From NCBI RefSeq assembly GCF_003217775.1, contig NZ_QJVJ01000005.1, forward strand, positions 62,001 to 126,000: a stretch of 64,000 bases of DNA, written 5' to 3'. A program made the position numbers and the translations under genes. This stretch comes from Paenibacillus flagellatus (GTDB taxonomy: Bacteria; Bacillota; Bacilli; Paenibacillales; NBRC-103111). The number at the start of each line of letters is the position of its first letter. Position 1 is the first letter of the stretch. Shown piece after piece: positions 27,194-37,093 of the stretch. The notes under the pieces were generated by a model. The model worked only from the letters and a program-made list of their open reading frames with translations. It had not been told where the DNA came from and ran no database searches.

Positions 27194-28328
27194 CCGTCGT
27201 CACCTCGGCGAACAGCTGCTGGTGCCGCCTGCCCACTTCCGGCCAATGCATGCCGGAGCCGAGGCTTTCGATTTTTTTGCTCCAGCTTTTCAGCCGTACG
27301 TCATTGGTCAGCAGCGAGACGATGGCATCGGTCCAAGCGGCCGGGCTATCGTAGGGCAGCAGCAGCTCCGGGTAATCGGCCAGCAAATCCTGCGCATAGG
27401 CGTAAGGAGTCGTCAGCACCGGCCTGCCCAAGCCGACCGCGTAGGCGAGCGTGCCGCTCGTAATTTGCTCCATGCCCGGATAAGGCGTGACGTAAAGGTC
27501 GCAAGCCATCATATGCTTGACGAGATCGGACTCTTCCATATACCGGTCGAGCATGACCGTATGCCGCTCCATCCCGCTGCTTTCGATCCGCTTCCGAAGC
27601 TCCTCGCGGTACCGCTCTCCCTCCCGTTTCTTCACCTCCGGGTGCGTCTGGCCGACGATCGCGTACAGCACGTCGGGTACCTTCTTCGCGATGTCGGGGA
27701 GGATGTTCAGAAGAAGCTCGATGCCCTTGCCCCGGCTCAGCAGTCCGAAGGTCATGAGCACCTTCCGGTTCCCCCACCCGAGCCGCTCCCTCACCCGGTG
27801 TCGGCTTTCGGCATCCGGCGCGGGCGTGCCGTGAGGAATGAAGATCAGCTTCTCCTTCGGAATGCCGAACGATTGGTGCAAGTAATCGATCGCTTTGCGG
27901 TTCATGACGACGATTCTAAAGCTCTTCTCGGCGATTTCGCGCTGGATCGAAGCGTAAGGCTCCGGCGGCTTTTCGAAAACCGTGTGAAACGTCGTAATGA
28001 GCGGCTTGTTCAAGCTCCGGACGAACGTCAGCACGTGCGCGCCCGCATCGCCGCCGAAAATGCCGAATTCGTGCTGCAAGGATACGACATCGATATCCGA
28101 TTGGTTGATTCTCCGCGCCATGCGGGCGTACGCTTCCTCCCGGTCGCGCGGCAGCGGCCACAACAAAGGGTCGTTCCCCTTATCCGCGTCGGAGCCGGTC
28201 AACACGACGACGGGGTCTTTCGGTCTCCATTCCTTGGCGCCGTGAACGGCTTGTCTCAAATGATGCGTGTAGGTGGCCAGTCCGCACTTTTGAGGCACAT
28301 AGGTGCTGACGTAACCGATTTTCGTCAT
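27174..28328 (-). CDS. glycosyltransferase family 4
   Basis: 384 residues. GT-B fold: an N-terminal half with IGYVSTYVPQKCGLATYT and SLQHEFGIFGG, and a C-terminal nucleotide-sugar half with MTFGLLSRGKGIELLL (phosphate loop), IVGQTHPEV, and the E-x7-E area ITSGTLAYAVGLGRPVLTT. It moves a sugar from an NDP-sugar to an acceptor in the cytoplasm. ATG overlaps the stop of the nucleotidyltransferase gene (ATGA), and the downstream gene overlaps too, so this is a tight three-gene unit. Acceptor unknown. Confidence 0.87.
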   Translation of the reverse strand: MTKIGYVSTYVPQKCGLATYTHHLRQAVHGAKEWRPKDPVVVLTGSDADKGNDPLLWPLPRDREEAYARMARRINQSDIDVVSLQHEFGIFGGDAGAHVLTFVRSLNKPLITTFHTVFEKPPEPYASIQREIAEKSFRIVVMNRKAIDYLHQSFGIPKEKLIFIPHGTPAPDAESRHRVRERLGWGNRKVLMTFGLLSRGKGIELLLNILPDIAKKVPDVLYAIVGQTHPEVKKREGERYREELRKRIESSGMERHTVMLDRYMEESDLVKHMMACDLYVTPYPGMEQITSGTLAYAVGLGRPVLTTPYAYAQDLLADYPELLLPYDSPAAWTDAIVSLLTNDVRLKSWSKKIESLGSGMHWPEVGRRHQQLFAEVTTVESLTR

Positions 28329-29365
28329 GCTTGCATCGCCTCCATCCGATTCATGACCGCTTCGTGCAAAATTTGCTTGGAACCGAGCTCCAGCCCGTAG
28401 CCGAAAATGCAATTGTTCAAATGAATGGCGTCGTTCACCTTGCACCGGTCCCACATAATCGTCTCCGAGCAGCGGACGTACCGGCCGATGGTGCAGTCGT
28501 CCCCGATGACCGCGAACGGACCGACGATGGAGCGCTCCCCGATGTCGACGCGATTGCCGATCAGCACCGGGGGGACAAGCAGGACGCCGGGGCCGATTCG
28601 GCAATCCTCCCCGACCCATATGCCGCTTCCGCTCTCTTGTCCGGGAATCGGGAGCCGGCACGTCCGGTTGAGCAAGTCCCAATGAATCCGGCGGTACCTT
28701 TCCTTAGTCCCCATATCCATCCAATAGCCGGTGACGACTTTGCCGTAGACGCCTACGTTCCTCTCAATGAGCAGCGGGAACGTCTCGCGCTCGATCGACA
28801 CTTCGCGGTGATCGGGAATATGCCGGAGCACGTCTTTCTCCATCAAGTAAATACCGGCGTTAATCCGCCGGGACGGGGCTTCTTCGAGCCGCGGCTTTTC
28901 CACGAACCGCAAAATGCGGCCGCTTCCGTCCTGCTCGACGACGCCGTATTGGGTCGGGTCGTCCACCTCCGTCAGACCGATGGTCACCTTCCCCCCGTGC
29001 TGGACGTGATATTCCAGCAACCGCAGCAGATCGATTTCGTGCACGATATCCGCGTTGACGACGAGAAACCGGTCGTCGAGCAAAGGCTCCGCGTTCTTGA
29101 TCGCGCCGGCCGTTCCTCTTAATGTCGGTTCGACGGCGTACCGGATGGACACCCCCCATTTGCCGCCGTCTCCGAAGTAATTCCGAATCTGCTCGGGATA
29201 ATGCTTGACGGCCATCACGAAATCGCGAATGCCCTGGTCCTTCAGTTGGATGACGAGATGCTCGAGCCAAGGGCGGTTCGCGACCAGCGCCATCGGCTTC
29301 GGCATATGTTCCGTAAGGGGTCTGAGCCTTGTTCCGAGTCCTCCTGCGAGCAATAGTGCATTCAT
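28325..29365 (-). CDS. sugar-1-phosphate nucleotidyltransferase (GDP-mannose pyrophosphorylase-like)
   Basis: 346 residues. N-terminal nucleotidyltransferase domain with LLLAGGLGTRLRPLTEHMPKP (GxGTRxxPLT and Lys; first 20 shown in parts: LAGGLGTRLRP), VNADIVHEIDL (metal Asp), and VEKP. The C-terminal part is a left-handed beta-helix (GIWVGEDCRIGPGV; IGERSIVGPFAVIGDDCTIG). It makes an NDP-sugar, probably GDP-mannose or a dTDP/UDP-hexose, for the GT4 next door. GGAGGGAG lies 8 bases before ATG. First gene of its operon; its promoter carries a CIRCE operator. Confidence 0.87.
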   Translation of the reverse strand: MNALLLAGGLGTRLRPLTEHMPKPMALVANRPWLEHLVIQLKDQGIRDFVMAVKHYPEQIRNYFGDGGKWGVSIRYAVEPTLRGTAGAIKNAEPLLDDRFLVVNADIVHEIDLLRLLEYHVQHGGKVTIGLTEVDDPTQYGVVEQDGSGRILRFVEKPRLEEAPSRRINAGIYLMEKDVLRHIPDHREVSIERETFPLLIERNVGVYGKVVTGYWMDMGTKERYRRIHWDLLNRTCRLPIPGQESGSGIWVGEDCRIGPGVLLVPPVLIGNRVDIGERSIVGPFAVIGDDCTIGRYVRCSETIMWDRCKVNDAIHLNNCIFGYGLELGSKQILHEAVMNRMEAMQA

Positions 29366-29598
29366 ATCCGAATCTCCCTCCAACGATAAAAATAAAAAAA
29401 AGAAGCATGTTTCGAACCGGGGACATTCACGCCTTTCGGCCAAACATTTCGTAACACGCGCCCCCTGGAGCAACCGCGCATTGCGGAATCATTTGGTGGA
29501 CGACGAGCGTCGTCCCGTAAATATCGGCAGTCGGAAAATCCTTCTCTGCTTTGTTCTTATCTTTGGATGAGGTAAAGAAACGATCGTGTGCGTTCCGT

Positions 29599-29694
29599 TC
29601 AGGCAGCGCTCAAGCACCAATGGACCGGCGGCTTCCACGTTCCGGCGGACCGGATGAGGCGACGAAGCTGCCTTTTGTACACTCTCCTGCTCAT
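29599..29694 (-). CDS. possible 31-residue leader peptide
   Basis: AAAGGAGG followed 10 bases later by ATG gives MSRRVYKRQLRRLIRSAG and continues TWKPPVHWCLSAA before TGA. Strongly basic, rich in Arg. It lies between the minus-strand CIRCE promoter and the nucleotidyltransferase gene, so it would be the first thing translated on that transcript. It could be a leader, a remnant or chance; only the ribosome site supports it. Confidence 0.3.
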   Translation of the reverse strand: MSRRVYKRQLRRLIRSAGTWKPPVHWCLSAA

Positions 29695-29739
29695 GGCACC
29701 TTACCCTCCTTTCCTACCATGGGCTTGTTGCCCGAGTGT

Positions 29740-29766
29740 TTGGCACTCACTCGAACCAAGTGCTAA
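29740..29766. promoter_or_regulatory. CIRCE-like HrcA operator facing the glycan operon
   Basis: TTGGCACTC (29740-29748), nine bases, AAGTGCTAA (29758-29766). The consensus is TTAGCACTC-N9-GAGTGCTAA; each half differs by one base. It lies 4 bases past a minus-strand -10 element, the position expected for HrcA repression. Confidence 0.75.
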
Positions 29767-29770
29767 CACT

Positions 29771-29800
29771 AGTGTATGGAGAATGGCGATCATTTTTCAA
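29771..29800 (-). promoter_or_regulatory. SigA-type promoter of the glycan operon
   Basis: On the minus strand: TTGAAA (29800-29795), 18 bases, TACACT (29776-29771). The transcription start would fall inside the CIRCE element and the transcript would run toward 29365. Confidence 0.6.
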
Positions 29801-30029
29801 TTCCGATTTTGGTTCAAAATCGGCTTTCGATTTTCAATAAAGCGGATTTAAAATAATTTGCGGTGCAAGTGCTCCATGTTTCTCGCCCTTTTTCCAACTT
29901 TCGCCTTTCTTGTTGACTGACGACATCAATAATTCAAGAAATTCCGCACAATCGTGAGCAGGATGAAAAAATAGCCGTGATCTCTCCTTTCCCCCGGCTC
30001 CTTTTTCCCCTAGCGCCCGTTTTTCGGAA

Positions 30030-30057
30030 TTGAACGGGAGTCGAAAATCCGTATAGT
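30030..30057 (+). promoter_or_regulatory. groESL promoter
   Basis: TTGAAC (30030-30035), 16 bases, TATAGT (30052-30057), about 10 bases before the CIRCE operator and 70 before groES. Confidence 0.7.
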
Positions 30058-30067
30058 AAAAATTGAA

Positions 30068-30094
30068 TTGGCACTCCACGCCAGCGAGTGCTAA
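30068..30094. promoter_or_regulatory. CIRCE operator of groESL (HrcA site)
   Basis: TTGGCACTC (30068-30076), nine bases, GAGTGCTAA (30086-30094); one mismatch to consensus. It lies between the promoter and the groES ribosome site, so HrcA should repress groESL and release it on heat shock. Confidence 0.92.
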
Positions 30095-30127
30095 CACCTT
30101 ATTTCACAAGCAAGGAGGACGTAATCG

Positions 30128-32051
<1,924 letters not shown>

Positions 32052-32057
32052 CCCGAG

Positions 32058-32086
32058 AACCCGTCCCGTCCGCGTGGGCGGGTTTT
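32058..32086 (+). terminator. weak hairpin after groEL
   Basis: AACCCGTCC (32058-32066) pairs with GGGCGGGTT (32076-32084) with one G-T, followed by TTTT counting the stem's last two. It may thin out rather than stop transcription into the next gene. Confidence 0.5.
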
Positions 32087-32104
32087 CCGCAAGGGGGGAT
32101 GGTG

Positions 32105-32608
32105 GTGAGCGCTAACGAATATTTGCTGTACTGCGACCCCTGCAACGAATATACGGCGCTCGGCAAATATATCGACAAGGAAGGCCGTTTCGAGGGCGAA
32201 TATTCGTTGCTGTACAACCGGCACATCCATAGCGACGACATGCTTTGCCGGTTCCTGATCCGGCATGCGGACCATGCGCTCCGTCTGCACCCCAACCGGA
32301 CCGAGGCGTACTCCGACATTTTGCGGAACGGGAACCGCTTTATGGACCAAGACGTCGATGCGTTTCTGGAGCTCGACCTGGACCGTAAGGAACGAATGAA
32401 GCACGAGCTGGACATGGAGCGCGGGCTGGGGCAGCTGCAGCTCCACGTTCTGCTGGCCATGCTGAAGGAGGAAGCCGAAAGCTTGTCGAAGAAGCCGACC
32501 GCCACACCGGCCGAATCCCAATTTCTGCTCGGCAAGGAGGAAGGGGTCAAGCACGCGATATCGGTTTTGGAGGAGCTGCTGGACAAGACGAGCTTGTATT
32601 ACAAGTGA
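32105..32608 (+). CDS. hypothetical protein downstream of groEL
   Basis: About 167 residues (GTG start, SANEYLLYCDPCNEY). AAGGGGGG is 6 bases before this GTG; an ATG two codons earlier touches the site. Soluble and largely helical, with a Cys pair (YCDPCNEY) near the start, an Arg/His-rich region (FLIRHADHALRLHPNR) and a Glu/Lys-rich second half (LAMLKEEAESLSKK). Only 50 bases after groEL, with a weak hairpin between, so possibly heat-induced. Family not recognised. Confidence 0.65.
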   Translation: MSANEYLLYCDPCNEYTALGKYIDKEGRFEGEYSLLYNRHIHSDDMLCRFLIRHADHALRLHPNRTEAYSDILRNGNRFMDQDVDAFLELDLDRKERMKHELDMERGLGQLQLHVLLAMLKEEAESLSKKPTATPAESQFLLGKEEGVKHAISVLEELLDKTSLYYK

Positions 32609-32617
32609 ACCGCGTAG

Positions 32618-32648
32618 AAGCGGCCAAGGGATGCGCCCTTGGCCGCTT
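32618..32648 (+). terminator. terminator closing the groESL transcription unit
   Basis: AAGCGGCCAAGGG (32618-32630) and CCCTTGGCCGCTT (32636-32648) form a perfect 13-pair stem with a 5-base loop, followed by TCGCATTTC. The T-run is short but the stem is very strong. Confidence 0.8.
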
Positions 32649-32696
32649 TCGCATTTCGGCTTCTCTGTTCGTCACAAACTTCGATCCCATTCCGTA

Positions 32697-32725
32697 TTGA
32701 CGCCTTCCCACTTTATAGGTATGAT
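32697..32725 (+). promoter_or_regulatory. promoter of the metal-uptake operon
   Basis: TTGACG (32697-32702), 17 bases, TATGAT (32720-32725). Its start point falls at the left edge of the Zur-like palindrome. Confidence 0.75.
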
Positions 32726-32730
32726 GGACG

Positions 32731-32756
32731 ATAGTAAATCGTAATATTTACTATTA
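32731..32756. promoter_or_regulatory. Zur-like operator on the metal-uptake promoter
   Basis: ATAGTAAAT (32731-32739), CGTAAT, ATTTACTAT (32746-32754): perfect 9-base arms. The stretch 32736-32756 matches the Bacillus Zur box (AAATCGTAAT-N-ATTACGATTT) at 17 of 20 positions. The site covers the start point, so a metal-loaded repressor would block transcription when zinc is plentiful. A Fur-family relative could bind instead. Confidence 0.65.
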
Positions 32757-32779
32757 CATAAGGTGCAGGAGGATGCGTC

Positions 32780-34384
32780 ATGAAGAAAAGGGTTGCTGTA
32801 TGGTGTGCGCTAGTAACGGCCCTTCTACTGCTTGCGGGCTGCAGCGGCGGCAAAACGGAAAATGCGGGGGCGGCGGAAAAAGCCGACGAGCTGGTCTATG
32901 CCACGGCCAAAGATATCAACGACATGAATCCCCATCTGTATACGGGTTCCATGCCGGCGCAAGGGATGGTGTACGAGTCGCTTGTCGAGAACACCAAAGA
33001 CGGCATCAAGCCGCTGCTGGCCGAATCCTGGGATATTTCGGCGGACGGCAAAACGTACACCTTTCATTTAAGAAAAGGGGTCCGCTTCCACGACGGCGCA
33101 CCGTTTAACGCCGAAGCCGTGAAAAAAAATATCGATGCGGTCCAAAGCAATTCGAGCAAGCATGCCTGGATCAAGCTGTCGACGATGATCTCGGAGGTCC
33201 GCGCCGTCGATGAGCATACCGTCCAACTGGTGCTGACCGGGCCGTATTACCCGGCTTTGCTGGAGCTGGCGATGACGCGACCTTATGTGTTCCTGTCCCC
33301 CAACGATTTCATCAACGGGGGAACGAAGGATGGCGTTAAAGGCTTCAACGGCACCGGTCCCTATAAGCTGACGGAGCATCAAACCGACCGGCATGCCGTT
33401 TTCGAGGCCAATGAAAGCTATTGGGGAGGCGCGCCCCGGCTGAAGAAGATTACGGCGAAAGTGCTTCCGGCCGGAGAAACGACGTTTCTGGCGCTGCAGA
33501 AAGGAGAAGTCCAATTTGTTTTTACGGACGACCGGGGCGCGGACATCATCGATGTGGAAGCGATGAAGAAGCTGGCCGATTCGGGCGATTACCGGCTTGT
33601 CCGCAGCGAGCCCATGAACACGAAAATGATCGTGGCGAACAGCGGCAAAACGGGCAGCCCCGCGCAGGAAACCGCCGTTCGCGAAGCGCTCTGGCATTCA
33701 ATCGACAGGGAGACGATCGGCAGGCACATTTTCAGCGGCACGGAAACGGCCGCCGACACCTTATTCTCCTCCAACGTCAGCTATGCCGATGTCGAATTGA
33801 ACAAGAGAAGCTACGATTTGGAAAAAGCGAAAGCGATTTTGGAAAAAGCGGGCTGGAGTCTGGAAAAGGGCGGCGAGGTTCGAACAAAAGCCGGGAGCCC
33901 CTTAACCATGAAGCTTTATTACGACGCCAACTCCTCCACGCAAAAGACGCAAGCCGAATGGATTCAAAGCTCCGTCAAAAAGATCGGGATCGGGCTGGAG
34001 CTGATCGGCGAACAATCTTCTTCCATCGCCAAGAGAAGATCGACGGGAGACTACGATTTGCTGTTCAACCAGACATGGGGTCTCGCCTACGATCCGCAGA
34101 GCACGATCGCGGCATTCACGTCCGAATCCTCTTATTACCACGCGACCCGCGGCATCGCCCGAGCAGACGAGCTGTACCAAAAAATCGGCGAGGTCAAGGT
34201 TTCCCTGGACGAGAATAAGCGAAAATCGTTATATGCGGACATTTTGAGGATCGTCCATGAGGAAGCGGTGTTTATTCCCATTACGAACGGAAGCGTCACC
34301 GTAGTGGCTCCGAAGCGGCTGCAGGGCGTCTCGTTCAAGCAAACGCAATTCGAGCTGCCGTTTGAGCGGATGTACTTCGAATAA
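32780..34384 (+). CDS. cntA: metal-chelate-binding lipoprotein, CntA/NikA type
   Basis: 534 residues. Lipoprotein signal with lipobox LLAGC, then an SGG linker. Family 5 (Opp/Nik) solute-binding fold: ATAKDINDMNPHLYTGS, LLAESWDISADGKTYTFHLRKGV, and the middle block GTGPYKLTEHQTDRHAVFE with ESYWGGAPRLKKI. CntA binds the Ni/Co/Zn complex of an opine metallophore (staphylopine, pseudopaline type). The gene order that follows, two permeases, two ATPases and an MFS exporter, is what favours Cnt over simple nickel or peptide uptake. GGAGG before ATG. Preceded by a promoter with a Zur-like box. Confidence 0.8.
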   Translation: MKKRVAVWCALVTALLLLAGCSGGKTENAGAAEKADELVYATAKDINDMNPHLYTGSMPAQGMVYESLVENTKDGIKPLLAESWDISADGKTYTFHLRKGVRFHDGAPFNAEAVKKNIDAVQSNSSKHAWIKLSTMISEVRAVDEHTVQLVLTGPYYPALLELAMTRPYVFLSPNDFINGGTKDGVKGFNGTGPYKLTEHQTDRHAVFEANESYWGGAPRLKKITAKVLPAGETTFLALQKGEVQFVFTDDRGADIIDVEAMKKLADSGDYRLVRSEPMNTKMIVANSGKTGSPAQETAVREALWHSIDRETIGRHIFSGTETAADTLFSSNVSYADVELNKRSYDLEKAKAILEKAGWSLEKGGEVRTKAGSPLTMKLYYDANSSTQKTQAEWIQSSVKKIGIGLELIGEQSSSIAKRRSTGDYDLLFNQTWGLAYDPQSTIAAFTSESSYYHATRGIARADELYQKIGEVKVSLDENKRKSLYADILRIVHEEAVFIPITNGSVTVVAPKRLQGVSFKQTQFELPFERMYFE

Positions 34385-34437
34385 CGAATCACGCTGCGCG
34401 CCTCCCCCCTTTTATTCGTTTGGAAAAGGAGATTGCC

Positions 34438-35370
34438 ATGGGTCGTTATATCGCCAAAAGGGTTTTGCTCACGATTCCTTTGCTCGCGACGATTACGTTT
34501 TTGACGTTTATATTAAACAACCTGTCCCCTTTCGATCCGGTCGAGGTAGTCCTGCACGCCCAAGGTGTGCCGACCATCACGGAGGAGCTGATCGCCGAGA
34601 CGAAAGCCGCGCTCGGGCTGGACCAGCCGTTCGCCATTCGCTATTGGAAGTGGCTCCTTTCCTGCCTGCAGCTCGATTTCGGTAGCTCCTACGTAACCGG
34701 ACAGCCGGTATGGTCTTTGCTTGGCCCGGCATTTCTCCATACGTTGAAGCTGACGTCGGTTTCCTTCGCGGCCATTATCGCGCTGTCCATCGCACTCGGC
34801 GTCATCTGCGCATTAAAAGAAGGAACATGGACGGACAAATCCGTCAGAGGCATCGCTTTCTTGTTAACCTCCATGCCCTCCTACTGGTTAGCGGCACTGA
34901 TGGTCTGGTATTTTTCGGTCAAGCTGGACTGGCTGCCGACAAGCGGTATGGACGCTTACCGAAGCTATGTGCTGCCGGTTGCGGTGATCACGGTCAGCTA
35001 TGCGGGCATCTACTTCCGATTGATCCGAAGCTCCATGCTGAGCAATCTCCATGAAGACTATTTGGTGTACGCCAGGGCATGCGGATTGCCGGAGAGCAGG
35101 ATCACGCTGCATCTGCTGCGAAACTCGTTGCAGGTCGCCGTTTCCGTGTTCGGCATGGCCCTCCCCATTCTTTTGGGAAGCACGGTCGTCGTGGAAAACC
35201 TGTTCGCATGGCCCGGTTTGGGGACGCTTAGCGTAAAAGCCGTTATGAGCCGGGATTTCCCGATCATCCAAGCTTACGTTCTTGTGCTTGCGTCGGCCTT
35301 TGTGCTGTGCAACGCCGTCTCCGACATGCTCCATGCGGTTCTGAACCCCAGGCTGAGGAAGGAACTTTAA
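34438..35370 (+). CDS. cntB: metal-chelate ABC permease, CntB/NikB type
   Basis: 310 residues starting MGRYIAKRVLLTIPL behind AAGGAG. Typical DppB/NikB layout: N-terminal helix, a long outer loop with VLHAQGVPTITEELI and LGLDQPFAIRYWKWL, then five more helices. The EAA loop YARACGLPESRITLHLLRNS contacts the ATPases. Second gene of the operon; the next gene begins 2 bases after its stop. Confidence 0.85.
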   Translation: MGRYIAKRVLLTIPLLATITFLTFILNNLSPFDPVEVVLHAQGVPTITEELIAETKAALGLDQPFAIRYWKWLLSCLQLDFGSSYVTGQPVWSLLGPAFLHTLKLTSVSFAAIIALSIALGVICALKEGTWTDKSVRGIAFLLTSMPSYWLAALMVWYFSVKLDWLPTSGMDAYRSYVLPVAVITVSYAGIYFRLIRSSMLSNLHEDYLVYARACGLPESRITLHLLRNSLQVAVSVFGMALPILLGSTVVVENLFAWPGLGTLSVKAVMSRDFPIIQAYVLVLASAFVLCNAVSDMLHAVLNPRLRKEL

Positions 35371-35371
35371 G

Positions 35372-36265
35372 ATGAGACTGTTCAGACAAGTATGGAAAGA
35401 TAAGTTGGCCGCTTTATGCTTATTCTTTCTCGCGGCCATTCTCGTTGCCGGGATATTCGCTCCCTTCCTCGCACCGCATGACCCGACGGAAGTCCGTATG
35501 GAGCTTCGCTTCGCGGCGCCGTCCTGGGACTATTGGTTGGGCACCGACCATCTGGGGAGATGCGTATTATCCCGATTGATTTTCGGCATCCGCCCGAGCG
35601 TGCTCTGGGTTTTGGCCGCGCTCTCCGTATCGGTGGGATTGGGGGCAATCGCGGGCTTGATTGCAGGCTATTACAGAGGAAAAACGGATGCCGTCCTGAT
35701 GCGAATTTGCGACGTCATGCTTTCTTTTCCGGGCTACGCGATCACATTGGCGGTCATCGGTATGTTGGGGCCGGGTCTCGAACATATATTACTCGCATTC
35801 GTTTGGATGAAATGGGCCTGGTTTGCCCGGATCGTCAGAACGTCCGTCCTGCAGGTCGCCGACGCCGACTATGTGAAGTTTTCCAAAGCGCTCGGCGTCA
35901 GCGACTTCCGCATTATGGCGAAGCATATCGTACCCGTGTCGTTTCCGGACATCGCCGTCGTTTCCAGCAGCTCGTTCGGCTCGATGATTTTGCAGATTTC
36001 GGGCTTTTCCTTCCTCGGATTAGGCATTCAAGCGCCGAATGCGGAATGGGGCATGATGCTGAACGAGGCAAGAGCCGTCATGTTCTCCAAGCCCGAGCTG
36101 ATGCTGGCGCCCGGCATCGCGATCGTCCTTGTCGTGTCGGCCGTCAACTTTTTGTCCGATGCGCTCCAGGTTGCGTTCAATCCGAAATTGATGACATCCC
36201 GGCATAAGCTGCAGAAGCCTTCCGCGGCAGCCGCCGTGAAGCTTCATGGAAAAGAGGTGGCCTGA
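35372..36265 (+). CDS. cntC: metal-chelate ABC permease, CntC/NikC type
   Basis: 297 residues of the DppC/NikC group. N-terminal helix, APFLAPHDPTEVRME segment, LGTDHLGRCVLSRLIFGIR (the family's GTDxxGRDxxSR motif), five further helices and EAA loop FSKALGVSDFRIMAKHIVP. Starts right behind the preceding gene with AAGGAAC as ribosome site. It forms the channel with the CntB-like partner. Confidence 0.87.
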   Translation: MRLFRQVWKDKLAALCLFFLAAILVAGIFAPFLAPHDPTEVRMELRFAAPSWDYWLGTDHLGRCVLSRLIFGIRPSVLWVLAALSVSVGLGAIAGLIAGYYRGKTDAVLMRICDVMLSFPGYAITLAVIGMLGPGLEHILLAFVWMKWAWFARIVRTSVLQVADADYVKFSKALGVSDFRIMAKHIVPVSFPDIAVVSSSSFGSMILQISGFSFLGLGIQAPNAEWGMMLNEARAVMFSKPELMLAPGIAIVLVVSAVNFLSDALQVAFNPKLMTSRHKLQKPSAAAAVKLHGKEVA

Positions 36266-36271
36266 TCGTCT

Positions 36272-37093
36272 ATGAACCGGTTGGAAGTGTCCGATTTGAA
36301 AGTATGGGATAGCCGTACCGGCAGCGTGATCATCCCGGGCAGTTCCTTTCAGCTCAAGCAAGGAAGCTGCCTGGCTCTTGTCGGCGAAAGCGGAAGCGGG
36401 AAGTCGTTGACCTGCCGGTCCATCATGCGATTGAATCAACCCGGGCTTCGGCAGTCGGGCGATATCGTGCTCGACGGAGTCAACTTGACCGGCCTCTCCG
36501 AAAAGGAAATGAGGAAACATAGAGGAAAGCGGCTTTGCCTGATTATGCAGAACGGCATGCGGGCTTTCGATCCCTCCTGCGCAATCGGGGTTTACTTGCA
36601 AGAAACGTTGCGCCGGCACTTCGGCTGGGGACGCGACGAGACGACGGCCAGGATGAAAACGGCGATGGAAAGCGTCATGCTGAAAGACCCGATCGGCGTC
36701 ATGAATCGGTATCCGCACCAGCTATCCGGCGGCATGCTGCAGCGGGTGATGATCGCGCTGGCGATCGTGCTGGAGCCCGACGTGGTGATCGCCGACGAAC
36801 CGACGACGGCGCTCGATACGATTTCGCAATTCGAGGTCGTGGAACAGTTTCAACGGCTCCGGGAAACAATGGGCTGCTCGATGATTTTCGTCTCTCACGA
36901 TTTGGGCGTCGTGAAACGGATCGCGGACGAAGTGCTGGTCATGAAAAACGGAGAAATCGTGGAACGCGGGACGACCCGGGACATCCTCTCCGATGCCCGG
37001 CACGCCTATACCCGCAGCCTGGTGGCGTCGAAGCTGGCGCTGCATCAATACTTCAAAAAAATGACGGGGGGCGTTGGCCTTGCTGACCGTTGA
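36272..37093 (+). CDS. cntD: ABC transporter ATPase, CntD/NikD type
   Basis: 273 residues. Walker A GESGSGKS (about 39-46), Q-loop LIMQNGMRAFDP, signature LSGGM, Walker B VVIADEPTTALD, switch His in FVSHDLG. One of two different ATPases that drive this importer. The end overlaps the next ATPase gene by about 20 bases. Confidence 0.87.
   Translation: MNRLEVSDLKVWDSRTGSVIIPGSSFQLKQGSCLALVGESGSGKSLTCRSIMRLNQPGLRQSGDIVLDGVNLTGLSEKEMRKHRGKRLCLIMQNGMRAFDPSCAIGVYLQETLRRHFGWGRDETTARMKTAMESVMLKDPIGVMNRYPHQLSGGMLQRVMIALAIVLEPDVVIADEPTTALDTISQFEVVEQFQRLRETMGCSMIFVSHDLGVVKRIADEVLVMKNGEIVERGTTRDILSDARHAYTRSLVASKLALHQYFKKMTGGVGLADR

Noticed and set aside
29551-29851. Plus-strand small genes upstream of groES
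   Set aside because: Frames of 71-87 codons lack ribosome sites and overlap the CIRCE promoter of the other strand; no protein-like pattern.
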